Of a stretch of DNA of 64,000 nt, positions 12,552-24,841 are shown one piece after another. Both the position numbers and the translations under genes were made by a program. Numbering within the stretch: position 1 is the stretch's first letter; each line of letters begins with the position of its first letter. The DNA is from Heterostelium multicystogenum (taxonomy: Eukaryota > Evosea > Eumycetozoa > Acytosteliales > Acytosteliaceae): NCBI GenBank assembly GCA_003667245.1, contig RCNN01000002.1, forward strand, positions 181,685-245,684, given 5' to 3'. The notes below the pieces were generated by a model that made no database searches, was not told where the DNA came from, and saw only the letters and a list, made by a program, of their open reading frames with translations.

Positions 12552-13198
12552 TTATTGTGATGCTAAAAGATCTGATAAATATTTAGCTCTGTTGTTGAAT
12601 TGGATAAAGTTTGGTCTGTAATCTATTGATTCGAAAGTTCTTGTAATGATAGATGAGCATTGTTAGTTTTTGTTATATTCTTAATGGTTGGGATGTTATA
12701 ATATACCTCTTTGATAGATGGTGAGTTGCTTTGATTGGAATAAGCTTTGGTGCCAGTGAATGATTCCCCATGATGAACTATAAGTGAAACGATTGATTCC
12801 AATGCAATCTAGAGGATTTGATTTCGAATAGCGATTAGTTTACTTGATCTTTTAGATGATTCTTTTGTTGTGTTTAGATTGATGCTTTTCATAACTATTC
12901 TTTAACCTTAACATAGCAGCAACTAATTAAACACTACTCGTTTCCAAAGATAACTTACATCGTATGGGATATGATCGAATGTTTTATTTGTTAATCTAAG
13001 ATAGCTTCTGTCTGTACATAGCAGTAATAATAATAATAGGCTTAGTTAATATAATACTCTAATATGATAAATGATAGTAGTATAGTAGATGGAGATTGAA
13101 TGAAAGTTTAGTACATACGTTGTAGTGCAGATAGAACAGAATGAGCCAACATTGCAATACCAATTGCGCACACAATAAGTGAAAGTGCTTTATTTCAT
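12552..13198 (-). CDS. ER membrane protein complex subunit 5 (EMC5/MMGT1-like)
   Basis: Small two-helix membrane protein of the EMC insertase, which inserts transmembrane and tail-anchored proteins into the ER. Four exons fit: 13198-13119, 13011-12959, 12808-12707 and 12639-12552. The start MNKALSLIVCAIGIAMLAHS is the first membrane helix. The splice after ALQ gives HRSYLRLTNK, the EMC5 hallmark, followed by a second hydrophobic segment (IALESIVSLIV), the PIKAT motif, and TFESIDYRPNFIQF with a C-terminal NNRAKYL. Two single-base excesses break the frame: AAA just after the ATG (TTT at 13193-13195 on +) and GGGG (CCCC at 12766-12769 on +). Removing one base at each restores the whole family profile, about 107 residues, which is the normal length. 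Confidence 0.85.
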
Positions 13199-13459
13199 TG
13201 TCTGAATTATATATGTATATCGATATAAACAGTCTAGATTAATGACCAAATAGAAGTCGTCAAATCAGGGATGCTATCTTCACCAATGATCTAATTGTTT
13301 GTTTGGTTTTTAAAATCAAAAATTCCAAATTTGTTAGTGATCATCAGTAAGTCTGTTTTAAAGTTACTTAAAAAGGCTTTACACTGTGCACTCATATTTA
13401 TTAGTATAGTACAAGTTCATTATCGACACATCCATTATTAGATACAATAAAGTTAAACA
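13199..13459. promoter_or_regulatory. Bidirectional promoter of EMC5 and LC8
   Basis: Only 261 bp separate the divergent start codons of EMC5 (-) and the dynein light chain (+), so this AT-rich segment must hold both promoters. No specific element is recognised in it. Confidence 0.5.
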
Positions 13460-13970
13460 ATGACTACCATAGATAAGAAATCAATAAAATCAAAATTGCT
13501 GATATGCCAGGTGTGTATAGTTAAGAGTGAATGATCATTGCATTGACCAATGTTGAATGAACGATGTGATTGATGTGACTTACTGACTGACTGATTACTA
13601 ACTACTACTTATGACCCAACAATAATCTATATTGCTTACTTATGATGACAGATTTTATGCAAACAGATGCAATCGATATCACAATCAAGGCATTCGAAGA
13701 ACATACAATTGAAAAAAGATATTGCAATGACAATTAAGAAAGGTATTACTTACTTGCTTTATACAACGACTTACTGCTGATAAGATAGTTGCATTGATAC
13801 TAACATTGTTTTGTTTGATGTGTTTATCTAGAGTTTGATAAGAAATATACACCAACTTGGCATTGTATTGTTGGAAAGAGTTTTGGTTCATTCGTAAACA
13901 CATGAAACAAAGAACTATCTTTATTATTAATGTTGGACAACACTCTGTATTACTATTCAAGTCTGGATAA
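13460..13970 (+). CDS. dlcB: Dynein light chain LC8 (DYNLL type)
   Basis: Homodimeric hub protein of cytoplasmic dynein and many other complexes. Three exons, 13460-13510, 13652-13742 and 13832-13970, have GT-AG borders in phase. The reconstructed protein of about 90 residues contains KIADMP, DFMQTDAIDITIKAFEEH, TIEKDIAMTIKKEFDKKY, the invariant [20 protein letters not shown] and the C-terminal VGQHSVLLFKSG. This is the canonical LC8 order and length. The raw sequence breaks at least four times: two extra A near 13487-13497, one A in the six-A run at 13712-13717, one A at 13896-13898 and one T near 13926. Such breaks in so conserved a protein argue for sequence error. EMC5 starts divergently upstream. 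The symbol follows D. discoideum usage and is tentative. Confidence 0.85.
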
Positions 13971-14571
13971 ATAGGATAAGAAAAGAAAGAGAGTGAGAAG
14001 AACAAATAAAACAGAGATATAATATAATATGTATTTATAAGAATACAGACGATCAAATATCGTCATTGACACAGGCTTATTTGATATCAACTACAATGAT
14101 GTGTTGGAAGAAAGCAATGGAATCACTCAATCACTCAATTAGCTAAGTCAGCACATTGAACAAACAAACACCTCATTCATTATATTATCATTATTTGATT
14201 GTGATTTTATTTTAAACTAGATTTATTAAAACTGGTATGATTATTATTAAGTAAGTACTTCAGGAGATTAGATTCCTCCAAATAAACGATTGGTTCTTTT
14301 GGCTATTTCTAAATTACATTGATTGTGATGTTTATGTTGTGTTTGTTGTTTGTTGTTGTTGATGTTGTTGAGTTGTGATGGTGATTATATTTATAAAGAT
14401 GTTGATTGATGATGGTTAGTTGGTTAAGGAGGCAGGCGAGTGATGCTTATTAACTTGTACAACCAAACTAATACCAACACTATTGCTTACTACTATTACT
14501 ACTACTACTATGGTTGTTTATTTGTTTTTGGTTTGGAGTATTTAATGGGTTTTGTGAAATGAAAAGAGAAA
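13971..14571. other. Intergenic region between convergent LC8 and Rab32
   Basis: AT-rich 3' flanks with short TTG and TAC repeats near 14340-14370 and 14480-14510. No gene is recognised; a 123-codon minus-strand open frame at 13685-14056 is the antisense shadow of LC8. Confidence 0.6.
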
Positions 14572-15776
14572 TTATTTACCGCAACATCCACCAGATTGAG
14601 CTGGTGGTGCTGGCTCTTCACCTGGGTTAACGATACCCTTTGGTTGATTTCTTCTAATGTCCATCTTTAAGATATGTTCAACCAAGAAACGAGCTGCTTT
14701 TTCAATATTCAAATTCTCTTTGGCACTAGTCTCAAACCATCCAATGAAACCATTATCTTTACAATATTTATCCATTTCACTTCCTGTCTTTATAAATCCT
14801 TCCTTACCAAGATCACACTACATATATTATTATTAATATGGAAACAAAAGAATTGATATGTTAGTTTACTATTCAATACGTCAATAATAATAGGTCATAG
14901 TGATCTATCATACCTTGTTGGCTAACAAAACTACTGGAATTGGCTTTTCTTCTGGTCCAATGGTGACCTTTGAATCTATATCGGCTTTCCACTTGGAAAC
15001 AGCTTCAAAAGTTGAAGCACGGGTAACGTCGAATGTAATCATAGCACCGACGGCCTCTTTATAATAAACACGGGTCATACTACCGAATCTCTCTTGACCG
15101 GCAATGTCCCATAGTTGTAATCTAACCTCTGTCTTTGGATCCCAATTGATAACCTTAAGTGCGAAATCTACACCGATCTAAATTGATTTTTAATGATAAT
15201 TTGTAAAATAAGGTTAACAACACACTCTTAGTCTCACTGAGGTAGAACCCACACTCATTCAATTTGCAATCGATCATTCATCATTTACATCGAGTAGTAA
15301 TATTATATGAGTCACTCATTCATTCCAACCCATATGATGAATATTGATAGAAGCTGCATGAATGTGCTACTCTACTCAATTTGATTTGATTTGATTTAGA
15401 TTGGACATACAGTTGATTTATAATGCATTGAGAAAATATTGTGAACGAAACGCTTGATAATTGATGTTTTACCAGTTCCAATGTCACCTACAACCAAAAT
15501 CTTATACAAGTATTCAGCGTAATCATCATCTCCTGCTGCTGTAGACTGTAGTCATTTAAGAATATATTATTAATAGGAAGAAAATATAAAAGAAATATTC
15601 TTAATTAAAATTCTTTAAAGTTCTTAGATTGTAAGTTGCATGAACAATTCAATATAACTAAGATATTTATAACCATAGCTTAAGTTACATAGGTGTTTAA
15701 ATTGCTCAGTTCAACAAACAATCTACAATAATCTCACCACGTGTCCACATCTGGATCTCTTTGCAATACATACCAT
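14572..15776 (-). CDS. rab32: Rab32-family small GTPase
   Basis: Vesicle-traffic GTPase of the Rab32/38 group. Four exons fit: the ATG alone at 15776-15774, then 15545-15411, 15177-14914 and 14817-14572, all in phase; the intron right after the ATG recurs in this window. About 214 residues: YKILVVGDIGTGKTSIIKRF (P-loop), STIGVDF (switch I), WDIAGQERFG (switch II), LLANKCDLGKE and ETSAKENLNI. Isoleucine in IAGQERF, where most Rabs have T, is the Rab32/38 hallmark. The C-terminus QSGGCCGK carries the cysteines for geranylgeranylation. By family knowledge it acts on lysosome-related or post-lysosomal compartments and mitochondria-ER contacts. No frame break is present. Confidence 0.93.
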
Positions 15777-16135
15777 ATTTAAAAGAATTGTATGTGGTTG
15801 ATTTAAGATTTATGTAATTGATAAAGTTAAGTAGAAATAAATAATATCAAATTATTAACAGTAATAATATTAATAATATGTAATTTTATATATATAGGTT
15901 TGTTGCAAAAATAAAATGGCAATAGATTTTATCAAAAACAAAAGGAAAGAGTGATGAATGTGAAACACTGCTTTGATTCGAAATTTAATTGTAAAAAGTA
16001 GAAAGTGGGTGAGAATAACGATGTTTTTTGAATTTGGTTTGCTTTGTTTTCAAGGGAGTGAGTGATTTGAAAATTTCTTATGAAGTGGTGTGCAGTAATA
16101 TTGTTATTGTTTTACTATTTCGAAAATCATATATA

Positions 16136-16167
<32 letters not shown>

Positions 16168-17304
16168 TTAAATTATCTAATAAATATTTAAAGATAATAT
16201 GATTATTTTAATTTTTCAATATTTAGATAAATTAATAGATTTAATTAAATTTGTTTTGATTTATGTTGTCTGTGGAAACAAAATTTAAAAAAAATATTAA
16301 AAAAGTTTGCAGGCATTCACTCAGTTGAGATAAGCATTCTCTCGAAACAACTATGACCAGACCAGCAAAATAAAAAATAAAAATCAACAGATATACCAAT
16401 GCTCATTAAACTAAACGAAATTTTCAGTTGATCAATAAATTTTTAGTATTGAGTAAAAGTCGTTTGAAAATTTCTAAGCTCTTTTTTAAAAACAAAAAAA
16501 AAACACTCACACCAAAAAAGCATTGATGGCAATAGTTATTATTAGTTTTTGCATCATGCATCAATAGGGTAGACTACTACTAATAACTAAAATGTTACTA
16601 TTATACTTGAAAAACTCAAGGAGAAGCAGGAGGATTTTTATTCACACCAAACACAACAATTATGATCCCGAAGATCCTCCAAATTACCCCTATGATTCTG
16701 TGAGTTGAATTGAAAGAATTGGGTCAAGAAGAATAATACTATAACACTATAATAGTATATTGGTATTATTGTTTCAATCAATTTTGTGTGGTATGGGATG
16801 ATATTTATTTATTACCAATTTGGTATTTAGATATTTCGTAATTCCAATCACCACAACAAAACAAAATCATTGCATTTATATATCTAAAGTATGCTGAAAC
16901 AGCATCGGCTCGATAAATAACAAAGTATGTGACAAACTAAGTTCAGCAACATTTAAGCTGCTGAAAAGTCAACCTGGAGAAGAGAGCGTCACGAACTCAG
17001 GCAACAATCATTTCATTTATTCTTTGTTGTGTCTATTGCTGTTGGTACTGCGTTGCTGCTGCCTATAAAGTATAATAATTTATTATTAATCATGTACAAA
17101 TATGTTTTATTATATGTCTTGACTTTTGATTTCATAAATAGTAATTGGGAAGCAATAGCAATAAATATATGATGTGATATGTTTTAATTTTCTCTCGTTC
17201 GGTTTTCAAACTTTAATATTTTTACATTTAATATAATTGAGTGAGACTGATTGGGAGGCTGAAGTAAAACCAACCATTAGTGAGGGAAAGAGGTAGTGGA
17301 TAAG
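15777..17304. other. Long AT-rich intergenic region
   Basis: Upstream space of the divergent Rab32 (-) and RRP46 (+) genes. It contains a TAC/ACT trinucleotide tract near 16138-16165, A- and T-runs, and a relatively GC-rich island at about 16890-17060 with two hairpins, listed separately. No protein-coding frame with family features is seen. Confidence 0.6.
16891..16965. other. Tandem hairpins in an intergenic GC-richer island
   Basis: ATGCTG-AAA-CAGCAT at 16891-16905 forms a 6-bp stem with a tri-A loop. TTCAGCA at 16942-16948 pairs with TGCTGAA at 16959-16965 across a 10-base loop. Both lie in an island of raised GC content without an open frame. A structured non-coding RNA or a regulatory element is possible; no RNA family is recognised. 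Strand unknown. Confidence 0.35.
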
Positions 17305-18221
17305 ATGGTTAGAGCAGATAAAAGAAACAATAATCAAATCAGATCGATTGAATCTGAACTGGCATTGCTTAATAAAGCAGATGGTTCAGCTAAATTCACA
17401 TTAGGTAAGCTTCATCTTTCTATTGGATAGGTGATAAGACAGATTGAATGAATGAATGACTAACTTAATGTACTTCATTCACGAATGATTGGATTGTGTG
17501 TTGGTTGATAAATATATATATAGACAACTCATCGGTTTTAGTAGCTATATATGGTCCTGTAGAGGTCAACCCAAGAAAAGAAAAGATTTCAAAGGCAACT
17601 GTAGATGTGATATTCACACCTGATTCTGGAAATCAAAGCTACCAGACAAAGGAACAAGAGATGTTGATTAGAAATGCAGTCGAGAGTATTATTATGACAA
17701 TGTTACACCCAAGAACACTCATCAGCATCATTATACAAGTCTATTCAAACGATGGTTCAATTGTTAGTTGTTCCATTAATGCTGCATGTCTCGCACTGCT
17801 AGATGCCGGTGTAGAGTTGAATTCATTGATCTCATCTATTTCACTGTGTTTCAACGATGATGGTCCAAATATATTTGGATCCAACATTAAAAGAAGAGAA
17901 TGTAAGTTTGTTGGTTACTCATGATGTCAGACACTGTCAATATCAACCAATATCACTAACATTGTTATTACTAAACAAACACAGGAATCAAAAGGAATGG
18001 CAATATATTCATTCAACAGTCAATTAAAACTAATGATGTTAAAGACATCAGGTATAATAACAGAGAAGCAGAATCAAGAAGGACTGCAACTAGCCAAGTC
18101 ATCTTGTGAAAGAATTTTAGCATACATCAGAACTGCAGTTAAGACAAGAATCATGGGTGATACTCCAGAGCCAACAAAGAGTAGTGATGTAGAAATGACA
18201 TTAGATAGTACAGATAAATAA
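17305..18221 (+). CDS. Exosome core subunit RRP46 (EXOSC5-like)
   Basis: RNase PH-like ring subunit of the RNA exosome, inactive in most eukaryotes. Exons 17305-17404, 17524-17901 and 17985-18221. The protein starts MVRADKRNNNQIRSIESELA and shows the RNase PH fold: FTLDNSSVLVAIYGPVEV, KEKISKATVDVIFTP, HPRTLISIIIQVYSNDGSI and INAACLALLDAGVELNSL. The C-terminal half continues ESKGMAIYSFNSQLK and helix CERILAYIRTAV. One extra A in the AAAA run at 17889-17892 shifts the frame just before the last junction; correction gives NIKEENESKG across it. The ring is completed by subunits outside the window. Its 3' end faces that of CP224 only about 70 bp away, so the two transcripts probably overlap. Confidence 0.88.
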
Positions 18222-18287
18222 ATACAAAACAATGTATATATAAATATTATAAAAAAAGAGTTTAGGTTTGTAAATTTTATTAGGTTG

Positions 18288-21200
18288 TTATTGGTTAATT
18301 GTGTATCATATCCTAAATGAATATTACTCATTGGATCTTGATGTTCTTTGATATGTGCTAAACGTTGTCTTAGTGATGCGACAGTTGCATTTAAATCGGC
18401 AGCTCCAGTTGTAACTCCACCACTGTTACTTACAGTTCTGGTTGGCAAGGTGGTGGTGGTGGTGGTGGTTGGTGTTGGGGTTTGTTCGGTATTGTTTTGG
18501 TTGGAGAATCCACGAAGTCTTTGAAGTGTATTGAGTGCAGCAGATGCAGTGAGTTGGCTTGCCTCTTTAGAGCTGCTGCTTCCGGTGCTGTCATCTAGTT
18601 GATGTTGTTGATGGATGATATTTTGGATGTCCTTGAGCTTCTCATGGTAGTTGACTTGTTCGACCTCCTTCTTGTGAGAAGACTCCAACTCGGTGGCAAT
18701 CTTTTGGAGATTTCTTGTGATGTAGCTTTGGAATGGAACAGTGGTCTGGTTGAGGTTGTGTGAGATATCGACATCGGGATACTGTTTCTTAAAGTAGTAT
18801 AGATCGTAGAGTCCGTCTGTGGTCAAATCCTTGTTTCCGACCTTCTTAAATATTTCTTGGAGTAGTTCCTTCTTTTCCTGTGGGGTACTGCACTTGTAGT
18901 TTCGTGGTGCCTTGTTTACGGTTGACATTTGCTGGTCGAGAGCCGATGTGGTCTTGGTTTGCACTGGGAGCTTTGGAATGGTAAGATTCTGCTGTTGAAG
19001 TATCTCAGGTGTGGCCAGTGGTGCAACTCCGAGTTGTGCAATGTCCAATTCTTCGTGAACTGGCTGTGGTTTTGATTTGGCTTGCTTGGTTGCTGCTGGT
19101 TGTATACCTACGAGTTTGTCAAAAGCCTGCTTTCCACCCATGAGATCTTCAAGGAGTGCAAACAGTTGTGCGTGCTGTTGGACCTGGTTTGAAGCCACGA
19201 CCTTTTTGCAGAACTGGATGACATGGGCCTGGTTGATATTGATGAGTTCGGCAGTGAGAGTTCTAGTTGTCTTTTTAGTTGCATCGTCGAGGCCTGGAGT
19301 TCTCTCGTAGTTATTAATCTCGGTGAGAACTACACCAATATCAATTTCAATTGGGGTAGTGGCACCTTTAAGTGACTTGGTAGCACGTAGCAGACAACGG
19401 AGCAACAGATCATTATATTTCTCGTTTTGTTGAGCTGAGACACGTGACTCTGTAATCATTCTTAGAAGCACAGAGAAACAGTGTAGTAGGGTCACTCTTC
19501 TGGAGGGTACGGATCAAAACTTGGTTGAGTGCCTTGGTAACCCACTCAAGATCGTCTTGCTTTTGTGGAGTGTTGGGTTGGCTGACCAATAGTGTGATGG
19601 ATTCGCTAAGCACAGTTTGGAGAGCACGCACTGAAGACTTGCTGGCTATGAGATCGTTGGAGTAGATGGTGATGATGGTATGGATCAAATATTTACACAA
19701 TCTAAAGATAGATTGATCGCTGAATACTCTTGGGAATATGCTGGTGAGGATGGTTATCAATACCATTTGGTACTCTTCATTATAATACAAAAATTTCTCG
19801 GCAAAGGTTGTAGATTGGGTACCACTTCCTGCGATGAGATTGGAAAGCATCTTCAGTAGCTCGACAACAGTATCAATGGTTTGCTCTGAAAATCTTTGCA
19901 GCAACTCAAGGTAGTCTACGATGATTTTGATTTCCTCATCATCTGATTGATCTTGTTGCATCTGTGATTGTAATTGGTGTTGCGATCTGCTGACTGCTGG
20001 TTGCTGACCGAAAAGCTGCTGGAGTTGTTGACGGTCGCCTGGACTGATCACGTTGAGATGCTTCCAGATCTCCTCACCAATGTGTGCGTGTAGTTGAGTG
20101 AGAGAATTGAGGGCGGCTTGCTTTTGGGTTGCTTCGGAGGAGCTTAGAACTTTGGCCATTATGGCAACTACAGTCTTTAATTGGTTACCAGCAACGTTTG
20201 CACCGTGCTGGTTGATGAGATTACCCATCTCAGTGATACCCTCAACTCTAGTTCTCCAGTTGTTGGTTTTGGTTGTAGTTTCTAATGTGTGCTTGAAGAA
20301 TGAGTTGGGTGGAGTTACTTCTGAGAGTAGTTTGTGGCATGGACGAAGCATTTGTTTGAATGTATCATTGGATGTGCCAAGTTTTTCCGAGATCACTGGA
20401 ACAATGCATCCAGCTTCGTAGTCACTGAGATAGTACTCTAATTCCTTCATATTTGAGGTGATCATTTCAATCAATTTGGTGGTACGTCTGAGTGAAGCAG
20501 CACCTACATCGTAGAGCTTGAATGAGCACCACTTGAAAATAACATCCACAACACTTGCTAGCAAATCAAAGTTCTCGGCATCGATTGAGGCCAAAATATC
20601 GACAACCTGTTGTTGGTGAGTAGGGTTGGCAGAGAACATCATGTTGGCAAATTCTTCACTGAAGCATTGACACACTTGTTCCTGGAGGAATTCAACGATT
20701 TCTTCAATCTCTTGAATATAGAAAGACTGTCCTTGGGATGCTTTTTGTCTGGTGGCTTTTCCAACTGCATCATAAAGAATAATATCCCCAGATGGTGCAG
20801 CCACTGGCTGAGGTTGTAGCTTTGGTGTTGTAGAGGTGCCTCTTGATGGGGAGTTATTGGTAGTGGTAGTAGTTGTTGTCTTTCCAGTGGATGAGCGTGA
20901 TGGAGAAAGCTTGGCTGGTGGTTTTGCAACATTAGCAACAGCTCCAGCTTTCTTTGTTGAAATATAGTGACGATCTATGATGGCTTGGATAGTTGGTTGG
21001 TTGGCAACCTTGACGTCTCTCATTTCTTTCTTAAAGACATCGACTGGAACCAATCCAGCAATTAAAGAGAGCAACTGTTCAGAGTTGGTTTCTGACTTCT
21101 GAGTTTTTGTCTTGGAGACAAGCGATAATTGGCTTAGCGAGTTGCGAAATCTCAGGTACGGACTTTGCGTTTCCTATATTTGCAACGGCCCAGGTCAAAC

Positions 21201-24107
21201 CGTCCTTACGACTAGTTGCAGACTCTTGCAACAAAAGTGTAGAGAGTGCAGGCAAGACAATATCGACTCCAAGTTCCTCAGCAATTATTGACATGGTTGC
21301 CAGTGCAGAGTCTCTAAGTGGTTTTTTGGCATCAGCAAGAAGGGCAACAACACCAGGAAGAAGCATCTTGGCGGACTTATCAAATGAAGGACCAACTGCA
21401 GAAGTCAACATATTAATCAATGTAAGTGTGGTTGTAATAACCTTTTGATTCTTGTCGGTGAGTGAACCCTTTGCAAGACAACTAACGAGATTTCCAAGTT
21501 TGGGTTGTAGTTTGAGATTGGCATCGATGACAATACGTTCAATCTCTTCAAGTGCAGCCTGACGTTGTTTCCAGTCATTGTCACTCAAATTTGTAAGAAT
21601 AATTCCACCAAGTTTCGAGCTGATGTCTGTTCTGGCAATCTCATTTTCAACACGTGAGCGACGAGAGATGGCAGGTGGACGCTGGTCCTTGATTTTGCTA
21701 AACTCTTTTTCGATTGCATCGAGAATCTGACGCTTAATGTCAGCAACATAATCAAATACAGCAGATCCAATGGCTACACGAAGTACGCAAAGTACCTTGA
21801 TGGCTGCAGTCTTTACAGGAGTTGATGCAGACTCAAGGCATCCCTTCAAAAAGTCAAACAATGGTTTGAGGTTAAAGCATTGTACACCAAACTCTTCTAA
21901 AGCAACAGCCATCCATCCTAATGCAAGTTCTGTCATTTTGACATTCTTGTTATTTAGTGCAGCTGGATAGATGAGTTGGAAGACAACCTGTGGTGAGACT
22001 GCCTCGGAAATAGAATTAAGGGTGACAGTAGCTGTTTCTTTTGACTTAACATCGGTTAGTTTTCTCAATTATGAATGGAACACAACTGGCTGTGTTTTTG
22101 TTGAAGGTGCTGTCGAGGTTTGCCAACTGTTCGATTATGGACATCATGTGATTAGTAACTTGGAAATTAGTTTCTTTCCAACCTGGTTTCTCATTAAGGA
22201 ACTGGACGAGTGGATCTGCAATTTCATGAGATTTTTCGTCAACGATTTGCAATATTTCTTTGGCAGCTTCAATACGATCGTTGAGGTTCTGACTCTCGAG
22301 ACTGCCAATGTTTCACGAGAAATTACTTTCGAAAGCTTGGATGCGAGATCATCGAGACTCGATCCACCTGAAGAACTTGAAGCTGGGGTTGATTTTCCAG
22401 CAGCTGATTTAGCAGGTTTCTTGGCGGAGGACTCTTCTTCGACTGGCTCAGGTGCTGCAGCAACTGGAGTAGGTGCTGCAGCAACTGGAGTAGGTGCTGT
22501 AGGCATCAAATCCTTTACTTTTTCAGCTTGATTGGATCAAGTTGATTAAAGTATGGTGCCATTCCACGCTCACCAATAATAGAGGCAAACAATGCCAATG
22601 CCTTAGCTGCGGCATCTCTGACTGGTTCAGCTGTGTCATTCAAGCAGTCCATTAAAGCTTTTACCAACTGCTTGGCAACCTTTACGATATCTTGTGGCTT
22701 CTTAGTCGTGGACATTGCCTTGTGCAAAAAGATAAGTGTTTCTACTTTGATCTGTGCTACCTTTGATGCCATCAGAGTCGATAGTTCTTCAATAATATCT
22801 GAGATTCCAACGCAACGAGACACCAACTGGTTCATGGTAGTGTGTACTGCTGGGACAACTTGTGGTTTTTTCTCTTTGTAACGCTCCATAATAGGGACAA
22901 CCAAACCCTTGACATATTGAGTGAAGTTGTTACGCAGACCTTCTCCAAGGAGTCCAATGGCAATGATTGCCTTTGTCACAATCATAACGTTTGTATCACT
23001 CAAAGTTTTCTTGAGTACACTTACTAGCTCTCTGTAATCGCCATTCTCAATCTTTGGAGATGAATTTAGCAAGTCAACGAGCATATCTACTTGGGCCTGA
23101 CGCTCCTGCCATTTCTTGGCCTCCATTCCTTCGTAAAACTCTGGACCAATCTTGGAAAGTATATTCACAGCATCAATCAATGAATATGGATCGATTTTCC
23201 TCAACTTCCACGACAGCAGCCTTTCCAGCGCCTTTAGCCGCGGCGGCCTGTGCTTTGGCAGCTTCAGATCGCATGTACTTCAAGGGTACTGCAGGATCAC
23301 CAGGTAGTTTTTCAAACTGTTCATTCAAAGCCTTCAACTGGATGGGAGTCAAGCTCTCTAACAATGGTATCAAACCTTGTTTCATCCATCTGTATATTTC
23401 AACAATGAGATTGCTCGCCTCTTCTCTCATGTTCTTATCTCTGTGTTCAAACCAAGGCTGAAACTGTTTCATTATACTCTTGATATTTACTACTTTCGGT
23501 CCAAATGTTCTAGAGGAGATCATTGATGTTAGTATTATTCCACGAGTGCACTTAAAAAACTACAGGAAACACTGCTTACTTTAATGATTCTCTTAGACCT
23601 ACGAGTGATGCACTGATACTTTTAGAGAGCTGCTGGTGGTTCCCTTGAGAAGACTATCTAGAACAGCATCGGGGGAATCGGCCTCTATGGTTGCAATTAA
23701 CAATTCGATAGTCTTGTCCTTGACCTTAGGACGAGTAGAGGAGAAACATTTCTCGACTAGTGTAGGTGCGAATGATGGTGCAAATCTGATCAGTAGTGGA
23801 AAGAATCGAATCGAGTGTTAATATTACTGGTTTGTGTAAAGCTGGTTTAGGGTGATAGTTACGTTTTTACAACATCACATCTATCTATAAATGCTGCCAA
23901 AGTGTCCAACACCTTCTCTTGTACCATTGGATTGATATCGGAGAGATATTTTTTAAAGTTGGGACCATGTTCGTTGAACAATGGACCGGTAGTCTCGAAT
24001 GAATTCTTAAATTTATTGGTCAACTCTTCGAACCCACTGACACGCCATTTCCAATTCTTATGTGAAATACGATCTTCAATGGATCCAGATGGTGTTTCTT
24101 CAGCCAT
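18288..24107 (-). CDS. mtaA: XMAP215/CP224-family microtubule polymerase
   Basis: Centrosome- and plus-end-associated TOG-domain protein that adds tubulin to microtubule ends; D. discoideum CP224 is the reference. Exons 24107-23863, 23785-23580 and 23509 to about 18288; length near 1,940 residues matches the family's ~2,000. TOG1 starts at HKNWKWRVSGFEELTNKFK; later TOG units are marked by EFYEGMEAKKWQERQAQVD, LGGIILTNLSDNDWKQRQAA and TKTNNWRTRVEGITEMGNL, joined by Ser/Pro/Thr-rich linkers. About seven frame breaks occur: one-base excesses at 23195-23198, 22060-22063, near 21080 and near 19490, and changes near 22515 and 22310 better explained by a missing base. The last frame as written runs antisense to RRP46 until 18074; stops in the other frames at 18295 and 18288 are more likely. 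Symbol by analogy. Confidence 0.88.
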
Positions 24108-24841
24108 TTCCAATCTCTATCTATATAATATTTATCTATTATATACAAACACACACACTTGAAAGTAAGTACTTTCTTTTCTAAAGAACACAATCTAACT
24201 AAATAACTAATCTAAAAAGAAATCTAAACGAAAACAACAAACAAACAAACTATTTTATATGATGATGTATTATTATTATCTAAGTAATATTTGAAGTTAA
24301 GAATATACATAAAGATAGCTATACTCTATCTATCTTTATTATTATTATTATAATACTTGACTAACTATTATTACTTCTTTGATAAATAACAAAACTAAAC
24401 TAATAAGAAAGACAAGACAACGACAATATTTAGTGTTAATGAAGATGGTTTTTTTAAAATTAAAAAAAGAGTAATGTTATCATTTGGCGCGCTTTTTTAT
24501 ATATTTACAAATACAACACATTGCTGTTTTTGAGAAAACTGTCATTTAAGAATGAACGTGGTTAAGACTTGCTTAATTGAATTCATCTCTGCCAACAGCA
24601 TGCTGTCTCGTCTTGACTTGAAATTAGCTAAACTAATGAATTGTGCTAACCATTTATATATAAATCTTGTACAATCAGGGACTTGATGATACTGATAAGA
24701 AGAGGGAGCTCAAAACCTCTTAATTCAAAATTTTTGATTGCTCACCAGATATCTATCGAGATATGATCTCCAAAGTTTGTCTCATTTTATTGCTCTCTAC
24801 TACCTGCCCACAATGCCAAATCTCGATATCTACTTATTTAT
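24108..24841. other. CP224 upstream region
   Basis: AT-rich upstream region with CAAA repeats near 24236-24250 and ATT runs near 24335-24355. It contains the E2F-like site at 24483-24492. No gene is recognised. Confidence 0.5.
24483..24492. promoter_or_regulatory. Perfect E2F-type site TTTGGCGCGC
   Basis: TTTGGCGCGC matches the E2F/DP consensus TTTSSCGC and its extended form exactly. It lies about 376 bp upstream of the CP224 start, in DNA where GC-only 6-mers are very rare. Dictyostelids have E2F/DP and an Rb homologue. CP224 acts in mitosis, so cell-cycle control is plausible; functional use is inference. Confidence 0.45.

Noticed and set aside
13685..14056. 123-codon minus-strand open frame
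   Set aside because: It lies antisense to exons 2-3 of LC8, whose conserved protein is on the plus strand.
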